A DNA stretch of 9,661 bases from CAXYVX01 sp964292495 (GCA_964292495.1 CAXYVX010000028.1:1-9661); one strand, 5' to 3'. Shown: positions 1 through 6,084, counted from the stretch's first letter. Translations and numbers: made by a program. Notes: generated by a model from the sequence alone, not told the origin.

Positions 1-492
1 CGACTCAGCGTATTCATACGCGCGCACAGTTTTTAAGAGTCTATCTCTTTCCCTAGAGATGGCAAGTTTTTTACCTTCAAGCTCAACATTTCTTTTCGTC
101 AAGCTTTTATTCGTTTTGCGCAATTCATTTTCCGTGCGCACCCAACTTTCAGCAGCCATTGCATTCTTCTGAGAGGTGTTAATCTGGAGATTAAGCTCAT
201 CCTTCAGCTCAGAGATTTTATCTCTATAAGATTCAATCTCATGTTTGTGCTGCGATATCCTTTCGCGTGTCGCAGCAAGCGTTAAAATGAAATTTGCGAA
301 ACCTAGCATCACGACGCCAAGACCCACAACATACAAGATTTTTACATCCTTTGTTAAGTAAACGCTCGCCCCAAAGAAAATCAGTGCGATTTCTGTGGAA
401 TGCGCATAAGCCGGAATTGATTTGTAGCGCAGAGCGACCACTTCAAGCAAAACAATTGCAGCAACAACTGCGATTAAAATCATGATTAACAT
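1..492 (-). CDS. Partial membrane protein with C-terminal coiled coil (function unknown)
   Basis: This minus-strand reading frame starts at 492 and stays open to the left edge, giving 164 residues with the C-terminus missing. Seen: a hydrophobic segment at residues 2-21, a second at about 32-47 and a third at about 52-74. A charged, helical, heptad-like stretch then runs from about 76 to at least 157 (rich in E, K, R, L), so a coiled coil on one side of the membrane is likely. The start ATG has AAAGAGG 8 nt upstream on the minus strand; an ATG three nt earlier is out of frame. A consensus promoter lies at 592-620. I do not recognise a family. The architecture resembles small membrane-anchored coiled-coil scaffold or envelope proteins, but no function can be assigned. 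That it is a real gene is fairly sure, since the frame is open throughout and has both a promoter and a ribosome binding site. Confidence 0.75.
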   Translation of the reverse strand, partial: MLIMILIAVVAAIVLLEVVALRYKSIPAYAHSTEIALIFFGASVYLTKDVKILYVVGLGVVMLGFANFILTLAATRERISQHKHEIESYRDKISELKDELNLQINTSQKNAMAAESWVRTENELRKTNKSLTKRNVELEGKKLAISRERDRLLKTVRAYEYAES

Positions 493-591
493 ACATAATG
501 CCTCTTTTTCTTTATTCCAAAGGTAAAATCCAACAAATAAATGTGCTCCGAAGGGGAACACAAAAAACTGTTTTCCACCTAAGGTTTTACT

Positions 592-620
592 ATTCTATAA
601 TTTTTTTCGCAAAAAGTCAA
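592..620 (-). promoter_or_regulatory. Sigma70-type promoter of the membrane/coiled-coil gene
   Basis: On the minus strand a -35 TTGACT (620-615), a 17-nt spacer and a -10 TAGAAT (597-592) form a near-consensus promoter. It sits directly downstream of the terminator of the preceding minus gene. The expected start near 585 leaves a leader of about 90 nt. That leader can form a small hairpin at 543-561 (TGTG-CTCC pairing with GGGG-AA-CACA around a GAA loop), whose role is unknown. Confidence 0.6.
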
Positions 621-623
621 TAA

Positions 624-655
624 TATAAAAATCCTCTCCGCGAAAGGAGAGGATT
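624..655 (-). terminator. Intrinsic terminator of the 673-1170 gene
   Basis: A perfect 10-bp inverted repeat (630-639 with 646-655, AATCCTCTCC pairing with GGAGAGGATT) encloses a 6-nt loop. On the minus strand it is followed by TTTTTATATT. It lies 17 bp beyond the stop codon of the upstream minus gene. Confidence 0.8.
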
Positions 656-672
656 GAAAATTGAAAGGAGGT

Positions 673-1170
673 TCAGAATTTTTGGTGCGCAATAACAGCG
701 TCACTAACAGAAAGCAACACTATTTCGTGATAATTCAAGTTGAATTTATCGCGAACGCTCACGAGCTGGTTATGGAAACTTGGGTTCGTGTCGTATTTTT
801 GGTACTTCTTACGATAATGCTCGTAAACTTGTACCAATTTACCATCGCTACTTTTAAGAACAACAAGTTTGTAAAACTTGTTGTTCAAATCCCGGAAAAT
901 AATTATTGATTCATCAGGTTTTTGGGCATAATCATCAATATGTCTAATGACAACTCTTTTCCCAAAAAACATCTGTTCTTTTAGGTGAATCCTCATTTTC
1001 TCAAAACCAGTTTCATTAACTGGAAGCATTTTAACAAAATTCAAGTCTTTGTCAAAAAAGAACACTTCGGTCAATAAAACCGGGGAATTATATCCTTTCA
1101 CAAGAATATAATTCGTGATTTGTGATAGCTCTTCAATTGTTAATTCTGTTGCAATATTATTTTTCTTCAT
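673..1170 (-). CDS. Hypothetical protein, 165 aa
   Basis: I do not recognise a family. The start ATG has a strong SD, GAAAGGAG (1185-1178), 7 nt upstream, and is preceded by a TTGACA/TAAAAT promoter and followed by a terminator, so this is a single-gene unit. The protein looks soluble, with no signal peptide or membrane segment. It alternates hydrophobic strands (about residues 32-48, 88-97 and 102-109) with basic stretches, notably HYRKKYQKY at about 118-126. It is more AT-rich than der, pth, dprA and topA, and it is transcribed divergently from der. The mix of strands and a basic cluster is compatible with a small alpha/beta or nucleic-acid-binding protein, but that is only a guess. Confidence 0.75.
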   Translation of the reverse strand: MKKNNIATELTIEELSQITNYILVKGYNSPVLLTEVFFFDKDLNFVKMLPVNETGFEKMRIHLKEQMFFGKRVVIRHIDDYAQKPDESIIIFRDLNNKFYKLVVLKSSDGKLVQVYEHYRKKYQKYDTNPSFHNQLVSVRDKFNLNYHEIVLLSVSDAVIAHQKF

Positions 1171-1221
1171 AATACCGCTCCTTTCTATGATGTGCAGATA
1201 ATCCGTTGATCATCTTTCGCG

Positions 1222-1250
1222 ATTTTATCATCTTCAATCCAGATTGTCAA
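1222..1250 (-). promoter_or_regulatory. Consensus promoter of the 673-1170 gene
   Basis: On the minus strand a perfect -35 TTGACA (1250-1245), a 17-nt spacer and a -10 TAAAAT (1227-1222). The expected start near 1215 gives a leader of about 45 nt that carries the SD. It is divergent from the der promoter about 55 bp away. Confidence 0.75.
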
Positions 1251-1300
1251 TTTCGCAAAATAGCTCAAAACGCTGGTGTCTGGCGCTGTATCTGTATATG

Positions 1301-1309
1301 TGATATAAT
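1301..1309 (+). promoter_or_regulatory. Extended -10 promoter of der (near-leaderless)
   Basis: TG-A-TATAAT is an exact extended -10 element. No good -35 is seen at the right distance, as is usual for extended -10 promoters. The -10 ends 10 nt before the der ATG at 1320, so the transcript should begin only about 3-4 nt before the start codon. Confidence 0.65.
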
Positions 1310-1319
1310 AATCTTAATT

Positions 1320-2780
1320 ATGGCAAATCAAAAACTACCCATCGTTGCGCTCGTCGGCCTCACAAACGCCGGCAAATCTTCGCTTTTCAACCGACTCATC
1401 GGACATCAAGAAGCGATTGTGGCGCGCGAAGCCGGAACCACGCGCGACTCCGTTATTCGCGAAATTTCCGACGAAAATTTTTCTCGCGACAGTGGCGGAA
1501 AACACGCTGAAAAACCGTTTCTTTTGATTGACACAGCCGGATTAAAAAACCCGGAAGACGAATTTGAGGCGACAATCCAGGACCAGATTGACGACGCGGT
1601 CGCAAACGCAGATGTCATTTTGCTGGTCAAAGACCGCACCGCGCCCGCAACAGAGGACGACCGCCGGTTTGCAAAAAACATTTTGCGCTCAAAAAAGCCA
1701 GTTCTCTTGCTTTTGAACAAATCAGATTTGAAAGAAAGTTTGCCGCTCGATGAATTTTTGCGCCTCGGAATTCGCGAAATCATCGAGACTAGCGCCGAGC
1801 ACGCGCAAGGTTTACGTGAACTTCGCGAGAAAATTCGCGAAAACATTCCCGAAGTGAAAGCTGACAAAACCGATGAAAACTTAATCAAAGTCGCGTTGAT
1901 TGGCCGCCCAAATGTCGGCAAATCGTTCCTATTCAACACGCTCGCTGGCAAACAGCAGGCCGTCGTCGCGAACGTGGCCGGAACCACGCGCGATCTCAAC
2001 CGCGTCAAACTAAAATATCACGGCCAAGCCATAGAATTCATCGACACGGCCGGCGTGCGAAAGCCGGGCAAAATTGAAAAGGGAATCGAGAAGTTCTCCG
2101 TTTTGCGCACCACTTCCGCCATTGAGGAAGCCGATATTTGCTTGCTTTTAACAGAGGTAAACGACGTCGCGACCGCGCTTGACCAAAAACTTGCTGGCAT
2201 GATTGAAGAAGCCGGCAAAGGCCTCGCTCTGGTCGTCAGCAAATGGGATATCGCGCTCGACGAAGAAACCGGGCTCGCGAAAGATGAATGGACCCGCGAC
2301 GCGCTGGCGCCAAAAATTCGCGAAAAATTTGATTTCGTGCCGTGGGCGCCGCTGATTTTCACGTCCGCCGTGACCGGGCAGAATGTCAGCAAAATTTTTG
2401 AACTGGTGATGACAATTCGCGAAAACACTCTCCGCGAAATCCCGACCAGACGCCTCAACGACACGCTCGCGAAAGCCGTCCAGCGCCACCCGCCAGCCGG
2501 CCTGAAAAACACCCACCCGAAAATGCGCTATGTTATCCAGACAGATACCGCACCTCTGTGGTTTGTGATTCACGGATCGTCGTTTAAGTTTGTTCACTGG
2601 TCATATAAACGCTATTTGGAGTCATTTTTCCGCGAAAATCTTGTGCTCGACGACGATCACAAGCCAGTTCGCGACGCATTTGCCGGAGCGCCGATGAAAT
2701 TCTCGTTTTTGGATGACCGACAAATCAAAGACAACAAAATTCGTGACAACAAATTTGATAAACATGGCCGCGAGATCTGA
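1320..2780 (+). CDS. der: Ribosome biogenesis GTPase Der (EngA)
   Basis: Der is an essential cytoplasmic GTPase with two tandem G domains and a KH-like domain; it binds the 50S precursor and is needed for large-subunit maturation. The protein has 486 residues, typical of the family. G domain 1: P-loop GLTNAGKS (13-20), G2 threonines near 40-41, DTAGL (71-75) and NKSD (133-136). G domain 2: GRPNVGKS (195-202), GTTRD (221-225), DTAGVRK (242-248) and the G4 motif as SKWD (307-310). The KH-like domain covers about 375-460, followed by a short charged tail. I chose the ATG at 1320 because homology begins right there; the frame opens farther upstream at 1206, but that would put the TATAAT box inside the gene. 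There is no SD, so the start is probably leaderless. The G4 serine replaces the usual asparagine. pth follows 27 bp downstream in the same unit. Confidence 0.97.
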   Translation: MANQKLPIVALVGLTNAGKSSLFNRLIGHQEAIVAREAGTTRDSVIREISDENFSRDSGGKHAEKPFLLIDTAGLKNPEDEFEATIQDQIDDAVANADVILLVKDRTAPATEDDRRFAKNILRSKKPVLLLLNKSDLKESLPLDEFLRLGIREIIETSAEHAQGLRELREKIRENIPEVKADKTDENLIKVALIGRPNVGKSFLFNTLAGKQQAVVANVAGTTRDLNRVKLKYHGQAIEFIDTAGVRKPGKIEKGIEKFSVLRTTSAIEEADICLLLTEVNDVATALDQKLAGMIEEAGKGLALVVSKWDIALDEETGLAKDEWTRDALAPKIREKFDFVPWAPLIFTSAVTGQNVSKIFELVMTIRENTLREIPTRRLNDTLAKAVQRHPPAGLKNTHPKMRYVIQTDTAPLWFVIHGSSFKFVHWSYKRYLESFFRENLVLDDDHKPVRDAFAGAPMKFSFLDDRQIKDNKIRDNKFDKHGREI

Positions 2781-2807
2781 TTTTTCGCGAAATTTGGAGA
2801 AAATAAA

Positions 2808-3389
2808 TTGAAGCTTGTAATTTGCCTCGGAAATCCTGGCGCGGACTACGAAAAGTCGCGGCACAATTTTGGGTTCTTTTTCGCGAATTTTTTGAAGCAT
2901 GAGTTTGGCGGAAAATGGAATTTCAACAAAAAATTCAACGCGGAAATCGCAGAAATTTCCGTTGCTGGCGAGAGAATTCTGCTTGCAAAACCGCAAACTT
3001 TTTACAACGACAGTGGTTTTTCGGCGCGAGCGATCATGGATTTTTACAAAATTCCACGCGAAAATTTGCTGGTCATCCACGACGAAATGGATTTGCCTCT
3101 CGGTACAATTCGAACGCGCACGGGTGGCGAAGCAGCGGGAAACAACGGTGTAAAGTCGCTGATTTCGCACTTGGGAACGCGTGAATTTTCGCGAATTCGC
3201 ATCGGTAGCGGCACACCACAAAACCACGACGGCAGCGCGAAACCGCCAAAATTGCAACACATCAAAAACGTTCTAGGAAAAATTACGCTCGAAGAACAAA
3301 AAATCCTTGACGCGGAAACGGCGAAAATTCGCGAAATCGTGGAAAATTTCGCGCGTGGAGATTTTGAGCAGACGACTTACAAAATATAA
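2808..3389 (+). CDS. pth: Peptidyl-tRNA hydrolase
   Basis: Pth hydrolyses the ester bond of peptidyl-tRNAs released prematurely from ribosomes, recycling tRNA in the cytoplasm. At 193 residues it matches the bacterial family. Motifs: LGNPG (7-11, N9 equivalent to E. coli N10), SRHNFG with the catalytic-base His at 19, KPQTF-YN-SG (61-70), HDEMDLPLG (91-99, D92), then GG-(E)-AAGNNG (106-114) and RIRIG. The position equivalent to E. coli His113 is Asn112, a departure from the common GGHNG. The start is a TTG with GGAG 8 nt upstream; the conserved KLVICLGNPG begins immediately, so no other start fits. It is the second gene of the der-pth operon and, unlike der, uses an SD site. Confidence 0.96.
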   Translation: MKLVICLGNPGADYEKSRHNFGFFFANFLKHEFGGKWNFNKKFNAEIAEISVAGERILLAKPQTFYNDSGFSARAIMDFYKIPRENLLVIHDEMDLPLGTIRTRTGGEAAGNNGVKSLISHLGTREFSRIRIGSGTPQNHDGSAKPPKLQHIKNVLGKITLEEQKILDAETAKIREIVENFARGDFEQTTYKI

Positions 3390-3437
3390 AAATTCGCGAA
3401 ATTTGATTTTTCGCTAAAATTCGGATGTATTTTCTAA

Positions 3438-3497
3438 CAAAACAAAAACTCCGCGTTGATCAGGCAAGGGTGGGCATCGCCTGATCAAAGCGGAGTT
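3438..3497 (-). terminator. Strong intrinsic terminator of the ncRNA, possibly bidirectional
   Basis: AACTCCGC (3447-3454) pairs with GCGGAGTT (3490-3497), and TTGATCAGGC (3456-3465) pairs with GCCTGATCAA (3479-3488). Only one mismatch (3455/3489) interrupts an 18-bp stem around a 13-nt loop. On the minus strand it runs into TTTTTGTTTTG, an excellent terminator tail. On the plus strand the tail is TTCTTTCATTT, weaker but able to end the der-pth transcript, so the hairpin probably serves both convergent units. Confidence 0.85.
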
Positions 3498-3765
3498 CTT
3501 TCATTTCCGCGAATTTCGCGAAAAATTTCATCCCTCCGACAGACCTAAGTCATAACGCGACCCACCTCACATGGGGTCCGTCGTCGGAAGGGTTAGACAC
3601 GCGCCGATTGTCTCTGTCAACTCCCGCAAAACACAATGTTTTCGCGAAATCGGAGACGAAAGTGGAGGGTAGATACTTTCATCCGCACGTGGCCTAACAA
3701 CACATTTTATTGTGTTATATAAGGGTATTAGGTGCGTTCCTTTGCTGTTGCCAGCTCCAGAACAT
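3439..3765 (-). ncRNA. Candidate structured non-coding RNA, about 325 nt, family not recognised
   Basis: The 464-bp gap between pth and dprA has no credible protein gene, but its minus strand has every sign of an RNA gene: a TTGACA-17-TAATAT promoter, a series of helices and a strong terminator. Helices seen: CGCA/CCTAA (3736-3728) with TTAGG/TGCG (3697-3693, 3687-3684, bulge of 5); AACACA/TGTGTT hairpin (3716-3711, 3704-3699); CCGATT/AATCGG (3653-3648, 3609-3604) enclosing CGC-AAAAC/GTTTT-GCG (3646-3638, 3632-3625); a 9-bp helix CCTTCCGAC/GTCGGAGGG (3591-3583, 3540-3532, one G-U) enclosing GACCC/GGGTC (3578-3574, 3563-3559). Length would suit RNase P RNA or tmRNA. However, I cannot find the RNase P core (GAGGAAAGUCC, ACAGAA), the tmRNA ends or tag, the SRP GGAAGG-type domain IV, or a 6S-like single long bubble hairpin. 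Identity is open; existence is well supported. Confidence 0.72.
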
Positions 3766-3771
3766 GTTAGT

Positions 3772-3800
3772 ATATTAGCACACTTGATTTTCTTTGTCAA
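3772..3800 (-). promoter_or_regulatory. Consensus promoter of the ncRNA
   Basis: On the minus strand a perfect -35 TTGACA (3800-3795), a 17-nt spacer ending in TGC (extended -10) and a -10 TAATAT (3777-3772). The expected start is near 3765. It is one of the strongest promoters in the window by match to consensus, as expected for a stable RNA, and is divergent from the dprA promoter. Confidence 0.75.
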
Positions 3801-3836
3801 CACCTAGAACATATTTTCTTTATTTTATCAAGCTTG

Positions 3837-3845
3837 TGTTAAAAT
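3837..3845 (+). promoter_or_regulatory. Extended -10 promoter of dprA (leaderless)
   Basis: TG-T-TAAAAT forms an extended -10 element ending 8 nt before the dprA ATG at 3854, so transcription should begin at or within a couple of nt of the start codon. No clear -35 is visible. Confidence 0.55.
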
Positions 3846-3853
3846 TAATAGAT

Positions 3854-4795
3854 ATGAATGCACAGGAAAAGTTGCGCGAAATCCGTCCCGACGACGAAAA
3901 CTTTCCGGTCATTTTTAGCAAACTTTCATCGGATTCCAAGCCACCAAACGCGATTTTTGCCCGCGATTCGCTGGGCGACGACGTTTTTCGCGAAATTTTT
4001 TCGGCGCCATCTGTTGCGATCGTTGGGTCAAGGAAGCCGACAGATTACGGCAAGCGGATCACGCTCGAACTTTCGCGAAAACTCGCGAAAAACGGAATCA
4101 CGGTCATCAGCGGGCTCGCGCTCGGCCACGACGCACTGGCGCATCGCGGATGCATGGACGGCGGCGGGAAAACCATTGCCGTGCTCGGGACGCCGATTGA
4201 CCGATTGTATCCCGCCCGAAATCTAAGCCTCGCGAAAGAAATTCTTACGGGCGGGGGAGCGATTATTAGCGAGATTCAGGCCGGGGCGGAAGCGGGCAAA
4301 GATTGGCACGCGCGAACGAGTTTTCTCGCAAGGAACCGAATAATTTCCGCGCTGGCGGATATTGTGATTGTCGTTGAGGCAAACATGAAAAGCGGCAGCC
4401 TCAGCACTGCCCGCCACGCAAAAAAGCAAGGGCGTGCAGTCATGGCAATCCCAGGAAACATCACGTCTCCGCTCAGCGCCGGCACAAACAAATTATTGGC
4501 GGAAGGCGCAAAAATCTGTTTAGGCGCGGAAGATGTTCTGGATGTTTTTCGCGAATTTCTCCCTGAAAAATCACATGGTTTTCCAAAAAAATCAGTAAAA
4601 AAGCGTAAAAAATCCACCGCAAAAACCGTCAAAAAAGACGATTCCATCCCTGGTAGAATTCTTGCTGAACTTTCGCGAAATTCGCTTTCAACAGATGAAC
4701 TTTTGCGAAAAATTCCAGAATCCAACGCATTTTTGACTTTACTTGAAATTGAAGGCGAAATCGCGAAAAACGGCGATCTTTGGCAGATTTTATAG
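3854..4795 (+). CDS. dprA: DNA processing protein DprA (Smf)
   Basis: DprA binds incoming single-stranded DNA in the cytoplasm, protects it and loads RecA during natural transformation. The protein has 313 residues. The Rossmann-like core runs from about 50 to 235: VAIVGSRKPTDYGKR (54-68), ISGLALGHDALAHRG (85-99, the usual GID here as GHD), GGKTIAVLGTPIDRLYP (104-120), LARNRIISALAD (158-169), VVEANMKSGSL-TARHA (173-189) and IPGN (199-202). A basic linker at about 245-262 (KKSVKKRKKS) joins a C-terminal winged-helix-like domain (265-313). There is no N-terminal SAM domain. I chose the ATG at 3854 because a -10 box sits just upstream; the frame extends back to a TTG at 3794 but that stretch is promoter. 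No SD. In many bacteria topA follows directly; here two unknown genes intervene. The extra Lys-rich linker may aid DNA contact (inference). Confidence 0.96.
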   Translation: MNAQEKLREIRPDDENFPVIFSKLSSDSKPPNAIFARDSLGDDVFREIFSAPSVAIVGSRKPTDYGKRITLELSRKLAKNGITVISGLALGHDALAHRGCMDGGGKTIAVLGTPIDRLYPARNLSLAKEILTGGGAIISEIQAGAEAGKDWHARTSFLARNRIISALADIVIVVEANMKSGSLSTARHAKKQGRAVMAIPGNITSPLSAGTNKLLAEGAKICLGAEDVLDVFREFLPEKSHGFPKKSVKKRKKSTAKTVKKDDSIPGRILAELSRNSLSTDELLRKIPESNAFLTLLEIEGEIAKNGDLWQIL

Positions 4796-4806
4796 CTTAA
4801 GCGGTA

Positions 4807-4834
4807 TTGAAAAAACATAAATTCATGATATAAT
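4807..4834 (+). promoter_or_regulatory. Promoter of the 4885-5355 gene
   Basis: TTGAAA (4807-4812), a 16-nt spacer and TATAAT (4829-4834) with TG at 4826-4827 (extended -10). The expected start coincides with an ATG at 4841, but the SD-led ATG at 4885 is the credible gene start. No terminator is visible between dprA and this promoter, so read-through from dprA is also possible. Confidence 0.65.
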
Positions 4835-4840
4835 TTACAT

Positions 4841-4884
4841 ATGCCAAACTCAAACTGGCGAGTACATTTGAAAGGGGAACTTAA
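4841..4884 (+). promoter_or_regulatory. 44-nt leader with ATG at the expected +1
   Basis: The predicted transcript starts on an ATG (4841) and reaches the SD AAAGGGG (4870-4876) of the next gene 44 nt later. Reading from 4841 is open for 64 codons, but out of frame with, and overlapping, the real gene, and its product is basic and low in information. It is either fortuitous or a short regulatory uORF. A leader of nearly the same length and with similar sequence (GTACATTTGAAAG-GG) precedes the gene at 8840. Confidence 0.35.
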
Positions 4885-5355
4885 ATGGACAAAACAGTTA
4901 AAATTGACTTCGCGATTACGAGCCGGAAAGACGGCGGTGCGCTCGGGCAGATTGAGAAGTTTGACGGGCTCGGATTCAAGTTTTTTGAAGATGAAAATGG
5001 AGGAAAACCCTACAAGTCAAACTTCTGGGGTGTAAGGCGGCTAGACGCCTGTATAAAAATCGGGCTGGGGAAAACGAATATTTTCGCGATTCCTGACCCG
5101 GAAATAATTGCACTGACGCATCCGCCGGGAATGAGGTTTTTAGACACGGAAATTAAAATTCTGTGGCTGAGATTTATCATCGACGAGAGGCCGATTTATT
5201 CAACTAAATCGGAGCGGGTTGAATTTACTCCGCGTTTGATACAGATCGGCTGGCCGGCCGAACACTGGGAAATTAATCAGAATTTATCTGAGCCCAGTGA
5301 AAAATGGAGGATTGCGGCGGACCTAAAAAATGGGAAGCTGTACATAATTCGCTAA
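4885..5355 (+). CDS. Hypothetical protein, 156 aa
   Basis: Family not recognised. The ATG at 4885 follows AAAGGGG with an 8-nt spacer, and a rho-independent terminator begins 18 bp after the TAA, so this is a complete small unit. The protein looks soluble and probably beta-rich. It has many aromatic and Trp residues (W48, W94, W123, W128, W140), alternating strand-like segments such as KIDFAI (6-11), KTNIFAIPDPEIIAL (63-77) and EIKILWLRFII (88-98), and ends in KLYIIR. There are no membrane segments or known catalytic motifs. It lies between dprA and topA. The next gene (5527) has its own promoter, so the two need not be co-transcribed. Confidence 0.8.
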   Translation: MDKTVKIDFAITSRKDGGALGQIEKFDGLGFKFFEDENGGKPYKSNFWGVRRLDACIKIGLGKTNIFAIPDPEIIALTHPPGMRFLDTEIKILWLRFIIDERPIYSTKSERVEFTPRLIQIGWPAEHWEINQNLSEPSEKWRIAADLKNGKLYIIR

Positions 5356-5372
5356 GTTTCATTAAGTTTCAT

Positions 5373-5400
5373 GAACCTTCAGACGAAGGTTCTTTTTATT
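5373..5400 (+). terminator. Intrinsic terminator after the 4885-5355 gene
   Basis: A perfect 8-bp stem, GAACCTTC (5373-5380) with GAAGGTTC (5385-5392), AGAC loop, followed by TTTTTATT. The T-tract overlaps the -35 of the next promoter. Confidence 0.88.
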
Positions 5401-5429
5401 TGGCAAAAATTGGATTTATATGGTATTAT
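5400..5429 (+). promoter_or_regulatory. Promoter of the 5527-6072 gene, with a dyad over the -10
   Basis: TTGGCA (5400-5405), an 18-nt spacer, and TATTAT (5424-5429) with an upstream TG (5421-5422). The inverted repeat TTGGAT (5410-5415) / ATCCAA (5430-5435) straddles the -10 and the expected start near 5436, a placement typical of a repressor operator. No regulator can be named. Confidence 0.5.
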
Positions 5430-5435
5430 ATCCAA

Positions 5436-5526
5436 ATCTTGTCGCGGAGATAAATTTTTGAAAGGAAAGTTTCTTTCAAACCAAGGTTTCGCGAGCCTTG
5501 CACATTACAAAAAGAGGTGTTTATAT
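5436..5526 (+). promoter_or_regulatory. Long structured 5' leader of the 5527 gene
   Basis: A leader of about 90 nt carries two short hairpins: TTTGAAAG (5457-5464) with CTTTCAAA (5473-5480), and CAAGG (5482-5486) with CCTTG (5496-5500) around a TCGCGA-containing loop. The SD AAAGAGGTG (5511-5519) follows. The first stem includes an SD-like GAAAGG, so a decoy or RNA-regulatory role is possible, but no known riboswitch is recognised. Confidence 0.4.
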
Positions 5527-6072
5527 ATGAAAAAAAACGGACCAGACAAAGAAGATTTTGCAGAAATTGTTTACAACATGTCTGCAGGAAAAGTTAGCTG
5601 GAGATACCAGCTCAGGATTTGCCGAAAAAATTCTAACGTTGCATATTATTCAAAAAAATTCGCGACATATGAAGAATTCAAGGAAAATCTCGTTTCAGAA
5701 GCTCCAATTTACGGCGGTGCTGAGAATTTTAGCGATATTTGGAAGTGGTGCACTTTTGTGATTGACAGCGTCTTAGTATCTCTTCATAGAGTAAACCGCG
5801 AAGTGAGAATTGCAATTTCACAAACCACCGACCAAATTTGTTTTGAGGATAAAGGCGGCGTGGAAATTGACGAAAACACGAAGGTTCTTACTTTGCAAAA
5901 ACGCTGTTGGAACACGCTTGTTCGCGAAATCTGGCAAACGTGCGACGAAAGCGGCGTCAATTTTCAAACAGCAAGAGTTTACATGCCATACCATGATTTC
6001 TTGCTGAATTTAGGAATTCCAAAACAGGAAACGCGAATCGCAAAAAAAATCGCGTCAAAAATCAGCGCATAA
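5527..6072 (+). CDS. Hypothetical protein, 181 aa
   Basis: Family not recognised. I take the ATG at 5527, 7 nt after AAAGAGGTG. The same frame opens earlier at 5371, but that ATG lies inside the preceding terminator and upstream of this gene's promoter. The protein is soluble, begins MKKNGPDKEDF, and mixes helices with strands. Trp and Cys residues are frequent (WRYQLRICRK near 20-29, IWKWCTFVIDS near 71-81, KRCWNTLVREIWQTC near 121-135), and it ends in a basic tail (RIAKKIASKISA). No catalytic motif or membrane segment is seen. A terminator follows 12 bp after the stop, making it a single-gene unit between dprA and topA. The scattered cysteines do not form a CxxC pair. Confidence 0.8.
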   Translation: MKKNGPDKEDFAEIVYNMSAGKVSWRYQLRICRKNSNVAYYSKKFATYEEFKENLVSEAPIYGGAENFSDIWKWCTFVIDSVLVSLHRVNREVRIAISQTTDQICFEDKGGVEIDENTKVLTLQKRCWNTLVREIWQTCDESGVNFQTARVYMPYHDFLLNLGIPKQETRIAKKIASKISA

Positions 6073-6084
6073 ACATCGCAAAAT

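Noticed and set aside
661..909. 82-aa plus-strand ORF preceded by AAAGGAGG
   Set aside because: It is antisense to the 673-1170 gene, which has its own promoter, SD and terminator. The SD-like sequence lies inside the ORF rather than ahead of its start.
1406..2597. Long minus-strand ORFs opposite der (200, 164 and 149 aa)
   Set aside because: They are shadows of the der coding sequence, with no RBS or promoter, and their products are rich in S, R and F as expected for antisense of this codon usage.
2778..2810. UGA as a sense codon (Gly, as in Gracilibacteria/Absconditabacteria)
   Set aside because: der and pth, and also 8840 and 9353, are in frame across a TGA, which hints at recoding. But topA, dprA and der have no internal TGA, pth has its own SD and a good TTG start, and in-frame pairs arise by chance one time in three.
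3717..3765. Leaderless 16-codon ORF at the start of the ncRNA (MFWSWQQQ...)
   Set aside because: The ATG falls at the predicted +1, but the peptide is short with no supporting features, and its codons overlap a helix. Chance is likelier.
3439..3765. tmRNA, RNase P RNA, SRP RNA or 6S RNA as the identity of the ncRNA
   Set aside because: A CCAGCTCC string (tmRNA-like 3' end) lies on the opposite strand near 3750-3757 with no adjacent T-arm or CCA. GATGAAAGTATC and GACAGAGAC vaguely recall RNase P but are only about 60 nt apart. No other signatures were found. I could not run a covariance search.
3567..3803. 78-aa minus-strand ORF in the pth-dprA gap
   Set aside because: It starts upstream of the ncRNA -35 box and runs through the promoter, so it could not be translated from that transcript. 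It has no SD, and the region has helices better explained by RNA structure.
4841..5035. 64-aa ORF beginning at the predicted transcription start
   Set aside because: It overlaps the SD-led 4885 gene out of frame, is basic and unstructured in composition, and has no stop or RBS arrangement suggesting a gene. Kept only as a possible uORF.
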